A stretch of 64,000 nt of DNA from Xestospongia bergquistia (GCA_963965975.1 OZ014413.1:1800501-1864500), one strand, 5' to 3'. Positions 32,901-44,963 are shown, counted from the first letter of the stretch. Numbers and translations: made by a program. The notes: generated from the letters alone by a model not told the origin.

Positions 32901-34818
32901 TAAAATATTTTATTTAGCATAAAAGTATCCGATGTTGTATTATTTAAATAAAGATTTGCTTAAACTAACTACACATCTTTAGAGCACACAATGTAGCTAT
33001 TGGTAGCCTATTAAATCAATGAATACAATTGATGAATAATGTTCTCATTGTATGTGTAGGCCTTTCTTCATCAGATTCAAAAACAACTAGTGACTTTAAA
33101 AGTTGGATGCCAATGCTAAATGGTTCTATGGTATGTGTCATTACATTCATGTTGTTCTATTTGAAGTATTTTAAATGTATAGCGTCTAAAAGGCTATAGA
33201 AAAGCTGTTATTGCTGTTTTTGATTCCCACTTTGACATACTTAACACAGTGCTAGAGGGATATATCACATCATTTATTGAGAAAGTACTTGAAGCTCGAT
33301 TAATATCTAGATTTCCAGATGAAAACTATGGTGGTGTATATGCTGAGATTAAAGCTAGATTGGAGTTTCCAAGTAGTGCTCAAAAACTACAAACATATTA
33401 CCAACATTTTCTTGGAATTCTGGATAATCTTGGAAAACCAACAGCGCTTGTTGGTAAAAGAATTGGTGCACAACTATCAACTCTTACTGGTAAGATATAC
33501 ATGTACATAGAAAGGATAGGAGACAACGTCTTTTTCCCTAGACATATTAGCAATTGTGGCTGGGCCCCCCTCTAAATGAATCAGTTCAATGTAGTTTGTT
33601 GTAATGATTGTTACAAGTAATAAACAGTAATTCATTTGCTACTTTTCAGTTAGTGCAGTTAAACTTAAAACATTTTTGAAATAACCTGTATATAATGTAA
33701 TAATGTAAGCTACAATGTAAAGACTTTCATACCTTTTACATAAAAGTACATGCACAAAGTTTATGGTTACTGTTAAGATGTGATGTATATATTTATTATA
33801 TATATTTTACATCTTTATTGTAGATATTTTAAATCTTACAAGTCAATATGACCTACAGTTTGAGAGTTTAGAGGAGGAGTGTGATGATGACCTTATTACT
33901 GACATTGCAAAATGTATAGATGACTATAAGAGAGCTGGTCATGTTCTCGGTTTATCAGAACAAACACTGGATAGTATTTCACAGAGTAAACAAAGTGATG
34001 TTGATAAAAAGAATGCTGTATTTATGGTGTGGAAAAGAAACAATGGCACTGCTGCTACTTCCATGAAACTAGTGAAAGCATTCTTAATGATGAAAGATCA
34101 ATATGTCACCGAGACTATTTTCAAGTACCATTCAAAGAAAAGTACATCATTGCCAGAGATACATCCAATAATACCTAACTGGGATGACTTGATAGATAGT
34201 GAGAAAGAGGCAGTAAGAAAGATTCTTATAGATGAAAATCGTAGTGTACGTGAAGCTTATGCTATTTTTGTTACTCAACTTATGGAATCATTTATGGAAC
34301 GTAATATTAAACCTGGTATTATTTGGTCTCTTATACATAACTATGGTGGTTTCAAACATAGTCGGCAATATCTTAGTGATACTCGTAGTCAGCAACATCC
34401 TAGTGATGACAGTATCACAGCAGTGTTTTCTGAGTTATCCAAGCGTTGCACATGGTTCAATTATGAGCTATTTCAATTTATCCTTAAAGTGAAAGGCAAT
34501 GAAGCTGAAAAAATGTCTTTAAAGATATATGTAGATGAACATTTCATCCCTTACTTGAAACATTCTGTTTTTGAAGGGAAAGATATTCGTAGACAGGGCT
34601 TATATGTACGTCAACATCACCTTCAACGTGTAAGTAGTCATTTCAAACTTTTAGTGCCTAAAGATCTCTATGAGGCTGGACGTGAATCAAAAGCTATTAA
34701 GCAAAACATTACCCAATTGCTGGATTTTAAAAATGATACTCTCTGGGATTTTGTAGATTACAATGAACCACATGGACTTAGAAGCCATTATTATGAAGAT
34801 ATGCCATATGATATATAA
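29959..34818 (+). CDS. Gene D1: Death, CARD, sponge module, coiled coil, helical domain, Death-like, module
   Basis: Exons: 29959-30259, 30341-30625, 30684-30776, 30832-30870, 30924-31597, 31647-31725, 31771-31866, 31943-31966, 32205-32294, 32347-32409, 32462-32524, 32577-32639, 32690-32791, 33060-33130, 33183-33489, 33824-34818. They total 3345 bases, exactly 1115 codons with stop, which strongly supports the model. Domains: Death 1-100 (WHKLGVLL, ATRREIIETL), CARD about 101-195 (LLYTEGVISKETYDDV), proline-rich linker, sponge module about 240-465 (VCFNESF, CYAPQNIMDIL), coiled coil about 465-655, helical domain about 680-780, Death-like about 785-890 (KNAVFMVWK) and a second module (CTWFNYELFQFIL, YLKHSVFEG). 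No GTPase and no 2A leader. Probably a cytosolic oligomerising adaptor. Confidence 0.85.
32205..32639 (+). repeat. Tandem coiled-coil exon array in gene D1 (three 63-bp exons, 115-bp period)
   Basis: Exons 32347-32409, 32462-32524 and 32577-32639 are near-identical. Each encodes ATDKVLVEKQEEIEKLTREKE or a close variant, 21 residues, in phase 1, with its own acceptor (TTCTATAG) and donor (GTAAGC or GTGAGC). The repeat unit is exon plus 52-base intron (115 bp). The preceding exon (32205-32294) ends in the same LTREKE-type sequence and donor and is likely the founder. Confidence 0.92.
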
Positions 34819-34974
34819 ATTAAATGACATCTTTTTGCAGACATTTATTTTAGTTTTATATTACAAGTCTAAAAATTGTTTCTATCAAATGTTTTTTTGG
34901 GTATTGTTACTTCAGTTTGTTATGACAGTATATAAAAATTTGACATTTTATAAACAAGTACATTAAGCATGTAA

Positions 34975-35160
34975 TTAAAGTCCCCTGTAGTTACTGTGGG
35001 ATGTTTCTCTAAAGTTGTCAATAGTTGTGTAACTACACCCGTTGGATGAATAACAAGACGTTGTACACCCTCTCCATTGAGGTATGTTAATTCAGAAAGA
35101 TGAGAAGAGGCCGTTAAAGGCTGAGTAAGGAAGCTGGTCTACTTGATTCTTGATTTTTGA
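34975..35160 (-). pseudogene. NF-YC 3'-exon fragment 1
   Basis: Matches the last coding exon of the intact NF-YC gene (about 45185-45362): CCTGTAGTTACYGTGGGATG, AATAAGACGTTG, ACACCCTCTCC, CAGAAAGATGAGAAGAGG and CTGGTCTACTTGATTC. Only about 185 bases are retained and the frame is not maintained. It lies 3' of D1 in the same orientation as the intact NF-YC lies 3' of the D3 relic. Confidence 0.85.
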
Positions 35161-35264
35161 TTTTGTAACTATTTACTTGTAAATAGTTACAGTCAGTACC
35201 ACATGTTTAGTAAATTTTGATAATTAGAAATTACGGCATTAATTGGGAGAGGCCAAGACAAATT

Positions 35265-38200
35265 ATGGCTGCTGAAGGAGATATGGATTTGGAGGACTTC
35301 TTAAATGGCAAACCAACTGTTAACGAGTTATACGAGCATGTCAGAGTTGGTACTAACTGGCACAAGCTTGGTGTACTCCTCAAGTTAGATATTACTAAGT
35401 TAAACGATATCAAACTGTTACCTGATGATAGTGATTTCAAAGCTTTGAAAATGTTCGAATTGTGGCTTAGTTCCAATCCTAATGCTACAAGGAGAGAGAT
35501 TATAGAAACACTTCAGAAGGATGCTCTTAAAGAAAACACTATTTCTGAGGAATATAAAAAGGCATCAACCAAAAGTAAGAACAACTGATCATAAGATGAC
35601 AAGACATGTTTTATTAATGTATTGTTATTATTACCATTTATATCTTTGTTAACAGTTGTTCAAATAGAGCTTACCAGTCGTATATTACAGAAACACTCAG
35701 AAAGACTCTGGCAACTTATTCTTCCAACAAAGATAGTCCATCTATTATATACAGAGGGAGTCATCTCTAAGGATACATATGATGATGTCAAGATATTGAG
35801 AGAATCACCAGCTGATTGTGTTTTAAAACAACTACGCACTACAGTATCAAAAGACCCTAACCAATTAAGGGTTTTTGCAAGCATCTTACTGCGTTCTAGA
35901 AAAACTGTACAGATTGCTCAGGATATGCTTAAAGAGTATGGTAAGCACATAGATAAAATCATATGAAATAATTTTTTAAAATTTTTCCTATTTTTCAGAG
36001 GATATATTCCCTCCAATTTTACCTGAAATACCACAGGATAACATGGAACTACTTTTGTCAACAGAGCATAATACAATATTACCTTTTCCAGGTACAATGT
36101 AGAAATCTGTTTAGCATATAATAAATTTATTTGCTGTTATAAACAGGCTCTGTTACTAACACTATGTCACCAATTGAAGTGACAGGTAGTATTACAAATT
36201 TAATATTTGATGACTAAATTATTGTTTATTTTATTTAGTACCAACAGTTAATATTCATTCCGATCAAAAATCTTATTTTACATGGATGCGTATATACTAT
36301 GGTACTCTTATTAAGACTGTCACTCATCTCATTGGAGCTACCAACTCTTCCTTGGAAGACCTCAAAAGCTATCTCTTATTATGTTATAGTGAACTTAGAC
36401 CACAGCTTGAAAATGCTCAAACATTGACAGATATTATGATTATCGTCAAAGACAAAAACACTATTATTGATATCGAGTACTTGGAAGCATTTGTTGATTA
36501 TTTCAATATCCAAGAAGCTAACGATCATATAGTAGCTTACAAGATTGCAATTGAAGAGTTTTGTGAAGAGATAACACTTAATGTTTGTTTTAATGAAAGC
36601 TTTGCTATAGTTTCGCCTTCACTTCTAAAATGTGACACTGTCGAGTTTGTTCTAGATTGGAAAGCTGATGATCACTCTCTTTGTGATATCAGAGTTTTAC
36701 TACGAAAGGCATTCAATAAATTGGCTAAAAATGTTCATGTCAGAGGCTTAATAGAAGAATACTCAATCACTGTAACCTGCTATGCTCCACAAAATATAAT
36801 GGATATTCTACTAATGGAAGCAGAACCAAACCTTGACCTACTGAGGAGTGTTGGATTAATAAAGCTGACAATTGGTTATCACACTCTTTGGGATGGCCTT
36901 AACAGAGATCAGGTTAGAGACCAATGGTATTAATTTTCATTTTTGAACATCTTGTATATAGGAATTAAGAATTCTTGACAAAGAGCTTGTTCTACTGAAA
37001 GAAAAATTAAATGATACAACCAGGACAAAAGTTTTTAAAAGTAAACTCTATACTTTGAATAAATAATGTTTATTAAATGTTTTAGCTGCAGTTGAGGAAG
37101 AATTGGAGTCAGTATGCCACTTTCTAAGAGAGAAAGAAGGAGAAATACAGAAATTGAAGTCTACTCTTTTTGAATCAAAAGGTATATATCACAATAACTA
37201 TTTGTAGTATATAGCACTGTTGATGTACATGTAGATGTCCAAGAACAGCCATTATCAGGTATGTACCTTTGAAGAAGTATATCATGTTCACAAATTTCTA
37301 TAGCAAATTTGCATACCTTAATTTTAACTTAAGAGAATTACATTACAGCACCAAACATTCTATAATCATCTACTAGTACTCAATAGAAAAAACCTTCATA
37401 AAATCATAGGACAATTTTAACTATTAGAATTATAACATGTTTGTCCACTTTATTAGAGTCAGAATTACATATGCAATTATCAGTTCAATCTAAAATGAGT
37501 AAAGCAATGACATTGGAAATTGAGAAGATGACCAGAGAGAAAGAAGGTAAGCTATAATATTGTTAGTAGTACATACCATATATGGTTATGTTCTATAGCT
37601 ACTGATAAAGTATTAGTAGAGAAAGAAGAAGAGATTGACAAGTTAACCAGAGAGAAAGAAGGTGAGCTATAGTACTGTTAGTAGTACATACCATATATGG
37701 TTATGTTCTATAGCTACTGATAAAGTATTAGTAGAGAAACAAGATGAGATTGAGAAGTTGACCAGAGAGAAAGAAGGTAAGCTATAATACTGTTAATAGT
37801 ACATACCATATATGGTGATGTTCTATAGAGAAACAACAAGAGATTGAAAAGTTGACCAGAGAGAAACAAGGCAAGCTATAATATTGTTAGTAGTATCATT
37901 TATGTAATTGTTACTACAAATTATTATAGACACCAAAAAAGAAATGGAGATGCCAAAGGAGAAGATAACATCGTTAACTTTACAAGTGAGAGAACAAAAA
38001 GAAAGGAGTAGTCACTTAGAGGCAATGGAAAGTGAGTAATATAATTATAGACCAAATAAAATGGATTTTCTAAAAACAAGTATGTTACACATACTATATA
38101 ATCCAACATTGACTTAATTGGTATGTGTATTGTGCTATAGTAAAATATTTTATTTAGCATAAAAGTATCCGATGTTGTATTAGTTAAATAAAGATTTGCT

Positions 38201-40098
38201 TAAACTAACTACACATCTTTAGAGCACACAATGTAGCTATTGGTAACCTATTAAATCAATGAATACAATTGATGAATAATGTTCTCATTATATGTGTAGG
38301 ACTTTCTTCATCAGATTCAAAAACAACTAGTGACTTTAAAAGTTGGATGCCAATGCTAAATGGTTCTATGGTATGTGTCATTACATTCATGTTGTTATAA
38401 TTAAAGTATTTTCAATATATAGCGTCTAAAAAGCTATAAAAGAGCTGTTATTGCTGTTTTTGATTCCCACTTTGACAAACTTAACACAGTGCTAGAGGGA
38501 TATATCAAATTGTTTGCTGAGAAAGCATTTGAAGCTCAATTAATATCATTTTCATCTACAAGATTAAAGTTCAATAGAATATATGATGAGTTTAAAGCTA
38601 GATTGGAGTTTCCAAGTAGTGCTGAAAACCTACAAACGTATTACCAACGTTTTCTTAAAGTTTTGGATAATCTTGGCAAACCAGTAGCACATGTTAGTAA
38701 AAGTATTGCTACACAACTATCAACTCTTACTGGTAAGATATACATGTACATAGAAAGGATAGGAGACAACGTCTTTTTCCCTAGACATATTAGCAATTGT
38801 GGCTGGGCCCCCCTCTAAATGAATCAGTTCAATGTAGTTTGTTGTAATGATTGTTACAAGTAATAAACTGCTACTTTTCAGTTAGTGCAGTTAAACTTAA
38901 AACATTTTTGAAATAGTCTGTATCATGAGCTACAATGTAAAGACTTTCATACCTTTTACATAAAAGTACATGCACAAAGTTTATGGTTACTGTTAAGATG
39001 TGATGTATATATTTATTCTATATATTTTACATCTTTAATATAGATATTTTAAATCTTACAAGTCAATATGGCCTACAGTTTGAGAGTTTAGAGGAGGAGT
39101 GTGATGATGATCTTATTACTGACATTACAAAATGTGTGGATGACTATGAAAGAGCTGGTCATGTTCTCGGTTTATCAGGGCAAACACTGGATAGTATTTC
39201 ACAGAGTAAACAAAGTGATGTTGATAAAAAGAATGCTGTATTTATGGTGTGGAAAAGAAACAATGGCACTGCTGCTACTTCCATGAAACTAGTGAAAGCA
39301 TTCTTAATGATGAAAGATCAATATGTCACCGAGACTATTTTCAAGTACCATTCAAAGAAAAGTACATCATTGCCAGAGACACATCCAATAATACCTAACT
39401 GGGATGACTTGATAGATAGTGAGAAAGAGGCAGTAAGAAAGATTCTTATAGATGAAAATCGTAGTGTACGTGAAGCTTATGCTATTTTTGTTACTCAACT
39501 TATGGAATCATTTATGGAACGTAATATTAAACCTGGTATTATTTGGTCTCTTATACATAACTATGGTGGTTTCAAACATAGTCGGCAATATCTTAGTGAT
39601 ACTCACTTCATGCATAGTCAGCAACATCCTAGTGATGACAGTATCACGGCAGTGTTTTCTGAGTTATCAAAGCATTGCACATGGTTCAATTATGAGTTAT
39701 TTCATTTTATCCTTAAAGTGAAAGGCAACGAAGCTGAAAAAACATCTTTAAAGACATATGTAGATGAACATTTCATCCCTTACTTGAAACATTCCGTTTT
39801 TGAAGGGAAAGATGTTTTTCAGCACATGCTTTATCAACGTCATGGTCAACACGCAAGGAGTCATCTCAAAGTTTTAGTATCTAGAGATCTCTATGAGGCT
39901 AGCCATGAATCAAAAGCTATTAAGCAAAATATTGCCCAATTGCTGAGTTTTAATAATGACACTGTGTGGGATTTTGAAGATTACAATGAAGCACATGGAC
40001 TTAGAAGCCATTTTTATGAAGATATGCCATATGTAGTATATTCACCATATAGAGATTCAGATTCACCACCATATAGAGATTCAGATTCGTCTGATTAA
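35265..40098 (+). CDS. Gene D2: tandem paralogue of D1
   Basis: Same architecture as D1. Exons: 35265-35574, 35656-35940, 35999-36091, 36147-36185, 36239-36912, 36962-37040, 37086-37181, 37235-37258, 37457-37546, 37599-37661, 37714-37776, 37829-37870, 37930-38031, 38300-38370, 38423-38732, 39044-40098. Total 3396 bases, exactly 1132 codons with stop. Differences from D1: three extra residues in the N-terminus (MAAEGDMDLEDFL), a coiled-coil array of 63+63+42 instead of 63+63+63 bases, a changed helical domain (KLFAEKAFEAQLISFSS), an inserted HFMH in the second module, and a longer C-terminus with a duplicated PYRDSDS repeat before the stop. The 42-bp exon uses a GC donor (AACAAG/GCAAGC). Confidence 0.85.
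37457..37870 (+). repeat. Tandem coiled-coil exon array in gene D2 (63, 63, 42 bp)
   Basis: Exons 37599-37661, 37714-37776 and 37829-37870. The third has lost the 21 bases that begin CTACTGATAAAGTATTAGT, leaving 42 bases (14 residues, two heptads), so both frame and heptad register survive. Introns are again about 52 bases. Confidence 0.9.
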
Positions 40099-40130
40099 AT
40101 AACATCTTTATGCAGACATTTACTTTAATT

Positions 40131-41455
40131 CTATATTACAAGTGTTTGTATCAACTGTTTTTGAACTATTTCTATTTCAAATTCACTTTGTTGTGAATGG
40201 TTATGTAACCACACCCCCTGGATAAGACGTTGGCCACCCTCTCCATTGAGATGTGTCAACTCAGACAGATGAGAAGAGGATGTGAGAGGTTGAGACGTGT
40301 GGAGCTGGTCTACTTGATTCGAAGTAAGTAGAGTTACAAAGTCAGCACCAGGTCCATCATGAGGTTGATAGTGATCTGTAAAGAGAGACAGAAGTATTAA
40401 CAAATAGATCAATATTCTTACTAGGATGTGTTGTTAATCCTAGGAGATTACTATCACTAGGAGCTATGTTATGTGGAACTGTTGTTTCCATAGAACTAGG
40501 AACATTAAGTTCTGTAAAATGAGAAGTCTGAATATCTGAAACAGACTGTGTGTGTGTGTTTGCGAGTGTGTGTGTGTGTGTGTGAAAGAGAGAGAGAGTT
40601 ACAGAGTTAGCATGAAATCTGCTTCTTACATTTGTGGGTTGCTAAGGAAGAGAAGTTACTGGTACTTGAGGTGGCAGTTGTTGTTCTTGAGTTTGTTGAT
40701 GATGTTGTATCTGAGCTAACTGTTGAAGTAACTGAACTTGCTAAAGAAGAGACACATAACTCTAATGCTAATACACTATATAGCTTTATACTAATGTATA
40801 TTACACAGTAACAAACCTAATAGAGTCTACATCTAATAACATTACTACTGTATAATAATGTATTATATACTTGTTGCATTAAAGTGGAAGTAGCTGCTAA
40901 ACTAGCTAGAGCTGGGTCCGATGCTAGTCCTCCTCCTTCTGCCTCCCCTTTAGCACTATCACCACTCTCACTACTGGCAGCTTCTGCTTGTTGCGTGAGG
41001 AGTTGAAGATAGCTTTGAACGAATTAATTTGAGGAGTGGGTGTTGGTGTCTCTGAAGGAACATCCTAAAATAACAAAAATAGTATTTGATTTCTTTATAC
41101 ATCCATCCATTCTTTATTTCATCTATCTATCCATTGATCTATCATCCATCCATTCTTTAATTCATTTGTCTATCCATTGATCTACTATCCATCCATCTTA
41201 CCTTTATTGTTTTAGTACGAGAATGGATCTCTTCTCTTAGTACCAAACATGCCATTCCTAGCAATAGCTATTGCTATATCACTTCTCTATATAGAAAAAA
41301 TATATTAAATGATAAATCTCATTGTGACCACACCCAACTAAATTTTAAGGTGCTTAGAGTGGGTGTGTATAATAGCCTTAATAGGTGTGGTCACTGTGTT
41401 ATTCTCTTAGTTTCCTCAGTATGGGTCCATCCATGCTGATCTGATCTACATTAGC
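40131..41455 (-). pseudogene. NF-YC 3'-end fragment 2 (several exons)
   Basis: Duplicate of the C-terminal half of the intact gene at 45046-46880. The last-exon remnant at 40131-40412 still reads [19 protein letters not shown] but carries a deletion and a different ending. Exon-like segments follow at about 40430-40540 (THPS side, SSMETTVP), 40640-40740 (Q-rich), 40890-41065 and about 41210-41290. The histone-fold exons are mostly absent: the VPREE-type exon is damaged and sequence similarity ends at about 41455. The intervening TG repeat and the 43-bp CCATC-type minisatellite are shorter than in the intact gene. Confidence 0.85.
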
Positions 41456-42385
41456 TGATGACCACCGTAAGTTATATCTGTTATAATAATATAGATATCC
41501 CTGTACTAAACGTCTGTTTTAATTGTTTAGAGGGACTTTGATCTACTATATAGGTGTACATATGTTCTCTGATAAGTTTTTAAAGTAGGTTTGATCTATC
41601 ATTAATTTTACAATTTAGTGAGGATCTCTAATAACTACTCAATACAAGATAGATCATCTTTTATATAATTAATAATTATTATCTAATTGATCATCTTATT
41701 CTGTAGTTATTCTAATTGAGTGTTCTTTAATTGTTGGGGATGATAATAATAATCTCATGTATTATATATACAATACTAGTAACTATTTTTTGTCTCATTA
41801 ATAGGTTTTCTATAATGCTGGACATAACTGCTTGTGTCTTGAGGATCTGGAGAATTATTCAATATTGATTACTGGTTGTTGTTCTGCTTTGAATCATGAG
41901 GTTGATTGGCTTTGATTCTGTTTTGTGAGTGGTTGAGGATCAGTTTGTGGGTTGTGCATATGGACATTGTAATGTGATTGTAAATGGTTCAGTAGTCTGA
42001 GACATCAATGGGCGAATTTCAACATGAAGCAACAGGTTATATATTGTCTTGTCATTACTTTCTAATAATCATATAGTCCTCCTTGTCTTATGTTACCTCA
42101 CATTTTATTCATCTTTGTCTTTTTTGTAGCTATATACAAAACTACACCTAACTTCCTATAAAAGTTATCTATTGTCTAGATACTAAAGATGATGTCAGAC
42201 TTTTCATACATATTAACTCCTTCATCATCCTTCAAACCCTTTGAGGGTATGTGTGTGTCATAGTAATCCTGAAATGTTCCCTTTATGTTTGTATTGAAAT
42301 GTTCTATATCTTTGTCTGTTGTAAAAACTTTAACCTTGTTTCATATAAAAGTAATTATTAAACATAAATTAAACCACGTTGGCTA
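41456..42385. other. AT-rich intergenic DNA, no gene seen
   Basis: Lies between the NF-YC fragment and the GC-richer block at 42.4 kb. No supported ORF, repeat or RNA gene. Confidence 0.5.
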
Positions 42386-42460
42386 GGCGGGAAAATATCA
42401 TGAGCACATGTACACACCTAGCAAGGAAACGCGTGACAACAATTATGGCGGGAAAATATC
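42386..42460 (+). promoter_or_regulatory. Paired E2F-like sites, possible orphan promoter
   Basis: The 14-mer GGCGGGAAAATATC occurs twice (42386-42399 and 42447-42460). GGCGGGAAA is the reverse of the classical E2F consensus TTTCCCGCC. CpG-containing ACGCGTGAC lies between, and CCATATTTTGG follows the second copy. The segment stands out from the AT-rich surroundings. No downstream gene is recognised, so this may be a displaced or dead promoter. Confidence 0.4.
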
Positions 42461-42654
42461 CATATTTTGGACACGCCTAACGAGCCAAAAATTTTAATTA
42501 GAGTTTTTCACGAGTTTGTGCCATGTGTTTGCCAAAATGAAGCATGAAAGAAATGTCTTGAAAACATATAAGAATTTCATGTTACAACCTTATACTAGGT
42601 CTACAGACCCCCGTGGGTCTTCGTCGCAACGACTCGTCGTTGATTGTTCTCAGT

Positions 42655-43115
42655 TCTTGGTTGGCAGTTCTCTGATATTTTATTGGTTGGCAGTTCTCTG
42701 ATATTTTTATTGGTTGGCAGTTCTCTCAGATTTTTATTGGTTGGCAGTTCTCTGACAGATTTATTGGTTGGCAGTTCTCTGACAGATTTATTGGTTGGCA
42801 GTTCTCTGACATTTTTATTGGTTGGCAGTTCTCTGACAGATTTATTGGTTGGCAGTTCTCTGATATTTTTATTGGTTGGTAGTTCTCTGACAGATTTATT
42901 GGTTGGCAGTTCTCTCATCATATTTTTATTGGTTGGCAGTTCTCTCAGATTTTTATTGGTTGGCAGTTCTCTCAGATTTTTATTGGTTGGCAGTTCTCTC
43001 ATATTTTTATTGGTTGGCAGTTCTCTGACATTTTTATTGGTTGGCAGTTCTCTCATCATAATTATTTTTATTGGTTGGCAGTTCTCTAATGGATTGATTG
43101 TTCTCAGTTCTCTGA
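42655..43115. repeat. Minisatellite, 16 copies of a 27-33 bp unit
   Basis: Unit TTGGTTGGCAGTTCTCTGAC plus TTTTTA, repeated 16 times by count, with variant tails (GACAGAT, GATATTT, CAGATTT, CATCATATTT). Nearly all unit lengths are multiples of three, so long ORFs exist on both strands: LLVGSSL repeats on plus and RELPTNK repeats on minus. These are most likely a by-product of the repeat, though a repetitive protein cannot be excluded from sequence alone. Confidence 0.9.
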
Positions 43116-43270
43116 TGTTCTCTGGATGAAAAAGATGAGTCACTCTCCTGCCTTGTCTCTTCTGTCTTCCTTCAAGCCTTCTTTCCTCTTCTTTTAATTT
43201 TTTTTTTAATTTTTTTTGGGCCATTCAGCCCATACATTATACACACACTCATACAAACTCTATTAATCAT

Positions 43271-43343
43271 CTTCCCCCCTGCCACCTGGTGGCCTAAAAA
43301 AATTTTTTTTTAATATCCAAGGCCGCCAGGTGGCGGGGGGAAG
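43271..43343. repeat. GC-rich inverted repeat around an A7T9 core
   Basis: CTTCCCCCCTGCCACCTGGT (continuing GGCC) at 43271-43294 pairs with GGCCGCCAGGTGGCGGGGGG (continuing AAG) at 43321-43343, with one or two mismatches. The loop, TAAAAAAATTTTTTTTTAAT, is itself self-complementary. It is by far the most GC-rich hairpin in the window. Confidence 0.85.
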
Positions 43344-44122
43344 CTCTGATCTTCTAGGGTGCGTGTGTGTGTGCTGTGTATGTGTGTGTTGATGGTCCCT
43401 TTTCACTTCCTCTGTCTCTCTTCACTCTCTATCCATTCTTTCTTTCACCATCAGTTCATGACTACTCTCTTTTTCTTTCCCTGCAGGAGCAGCACTGGTG
43501 AAAAAGGTGAGCTGTCTCTCCATCCATCCATTCATTTCTCATCCATCTTTTAGTAATGCAGTTGTTATTCTTCTCTTTCTTCCTCTATGTTCTCAACTTG
43601 TGGACTGACTGGACTCTTGGGAACTCTCTATCTTATCTATTCTACAATTGTTGGATTGGAGACCTTCAGTGGACTTCTTGGGGACTCTTCAACTACAGAG
43701 ACTCTTATCTTTTTTTTAAATATTTTTTAATTGTCATTTTCTCTAATATTTTTTTAGTTTGTTTTTCTTTTTAAAATTCTTTTTTTTTGGCTTACTTGTT
43801 TTTTTCTAAATTTTGTTTTTTTAAAAAATATATATATATTACGTTTTGTACTAAATTTTGATTTTAAAAAAGTATATATTAGAAGTCAATTCATATTTTA
43901 AAAATATAAGTCAATCTTAACATTAGTTTCAATTGTTGTTTTCAAAGTTTTCTAGTCAGTTTTATAATTTTTTTTCCTAGTTTGTTTTTTTAAGGTTTTT
44001 CCTTTTATATTTTTTAAAATAATTTTATTTAGTTTTTTTAAAAAAGTTTGTTTGAACAGTTTTTATTTCTTTATTTTTTTCAAGTTTGTTTAGTTCAAAC
44101 AATAAATATAATTATTATATAT
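43344..44122. other. Low-complexity T-rich and pyrimidine-rich DNA
   Basis: A TG-rich and CT-rich stretch is followed by about 400 bases dominated by poly-T and TTTTAAAA tracts. No gene can be supported. It separates the minisatellite block from the D3 relic. Confidence 0.6.
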
Positions 44123-44963
44123 TAAACAAAGTGATGTTGAAAAAAGGAATGTTGTACCATATGTGTATGGAAAAGAAAGAATGGCAGTGCTGTACTATGG
44201 AACTAGTGAAAACGTTCTTAGTGAGATGGAAAATCAATATGTTACTGAGGCCATTTTGAAATGTGTTTCAAAGAAAAGTACGTCATTACCAAGACACATC
44301 CAATAACACTTAACTGGGACGACTTAAAGAACAGTGAATAAGAAGCAGTAAGAATGACTCTTATATAGATGAAAATCGTAGTGTACGTGAAGCTTATGCT
44401 ATTTTTGTTACTCAACTTATGGAATCATTTATGGAACGTAATATTAAACCTGGTATTATTTGGTCTCTTATACATAACTATGGTGGTTTCAAACATAGTC
44501 GGTAATATCTTAGTGATACTCGTAGTCAGCAACATCCTAGTGATGACAGTAGTGTTTTCAGTGTTATTAAACCGTTGCACATGGTTTAATTATGAGCTAT
44601 TTCAATTTACCCTTAAAGTGAAAGGCAATGGAGCTGAAAAAATGTTTTTAATGACATGTGTTGATGAAACATTCTGTTTTTGAAGAGAAAGATATTCGTA
44701 GGCATTATCCACCTCACAATCAAAACATCACCTTCAACATGCAAGTAGTTGTCTTAAAAGTTTTAGTATCTAAAGATCTCTATGAGGCTAGCCATGAATC
44801 AATAGCTATTAAGTAAAATATTGCCTAGTAGTTGTTCAGTTTAACAATAACATTGTCTGGGATTTTGAAGATTACAAGGAAGCACATTCACTTGAAAGCC
44901 ATTTTTATGAACATAGGCCATAAGTAGTATATTCAACATATAGAGATTCACATTCTTCATGAT
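44123..44963 (+). pseudogene. D3: relic of the last exon of the D genes
   Basis: Aligns with 39200-40130 of D2 from AAACAAAGTGATGTTG to the 3' UTR. It retains NGSAV-type Death-like sequence, the segment SVREAYAIFVTQLMESF at the DNA level (44375-44440) and CTWFNYELFQF. It has frameshifts near 44200 and 44365, a stop where the other copies read SRQYLSD (GGTAATATC at 44502), an internal deletion at about 44660 and a stop in AGTAAAATATTGCC at 44812. All upstream exons are missing. The region just 5' is the T-rich block. Confidence 0.88.

Larger units (their letters stand above)
29911..40200. repeat. Tandem segmental duplication, two units of about 5.3 kb
   Basis: Unit 1 starts at about 29911 and unit 2 at about 35217, both with TGATAATTAGAAATTACGGC. 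Introns as well as exons match almost base for base over most of the length, so the event is recent or homogenised by gene conversion. Differences are concentrated in the heptad-exon array (32.2-32.7 versus 37.5-37.9 kb), one intron segment missing from unit 2 near 37320, the helical-domain exon and the last 100 codons. Each unit ends in a piece of NF-YC. Confidence 0.92.

Noticed and set aside
42640-43115. CRISPR-like array
   Set aside because: The units are contiguous and variable with no unique spacers, and the genome is animal; it is a minisatellite.
42601-43224. 207-codon minus-strand ORF with RELPTNK repeats and its plus-strand counterpart LLVGSSL
   Set aside because: Both arise from one 27-bp-type minisatellite whose period is a multiple of three; no splice or codon evidence favours either strand.
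43320-43343. CTCF-like site CCGCCAGGTGGCGG
   Set aside because: Sponges are not known to have CTCF and the match is better explained as one arm of the inverted repeat.
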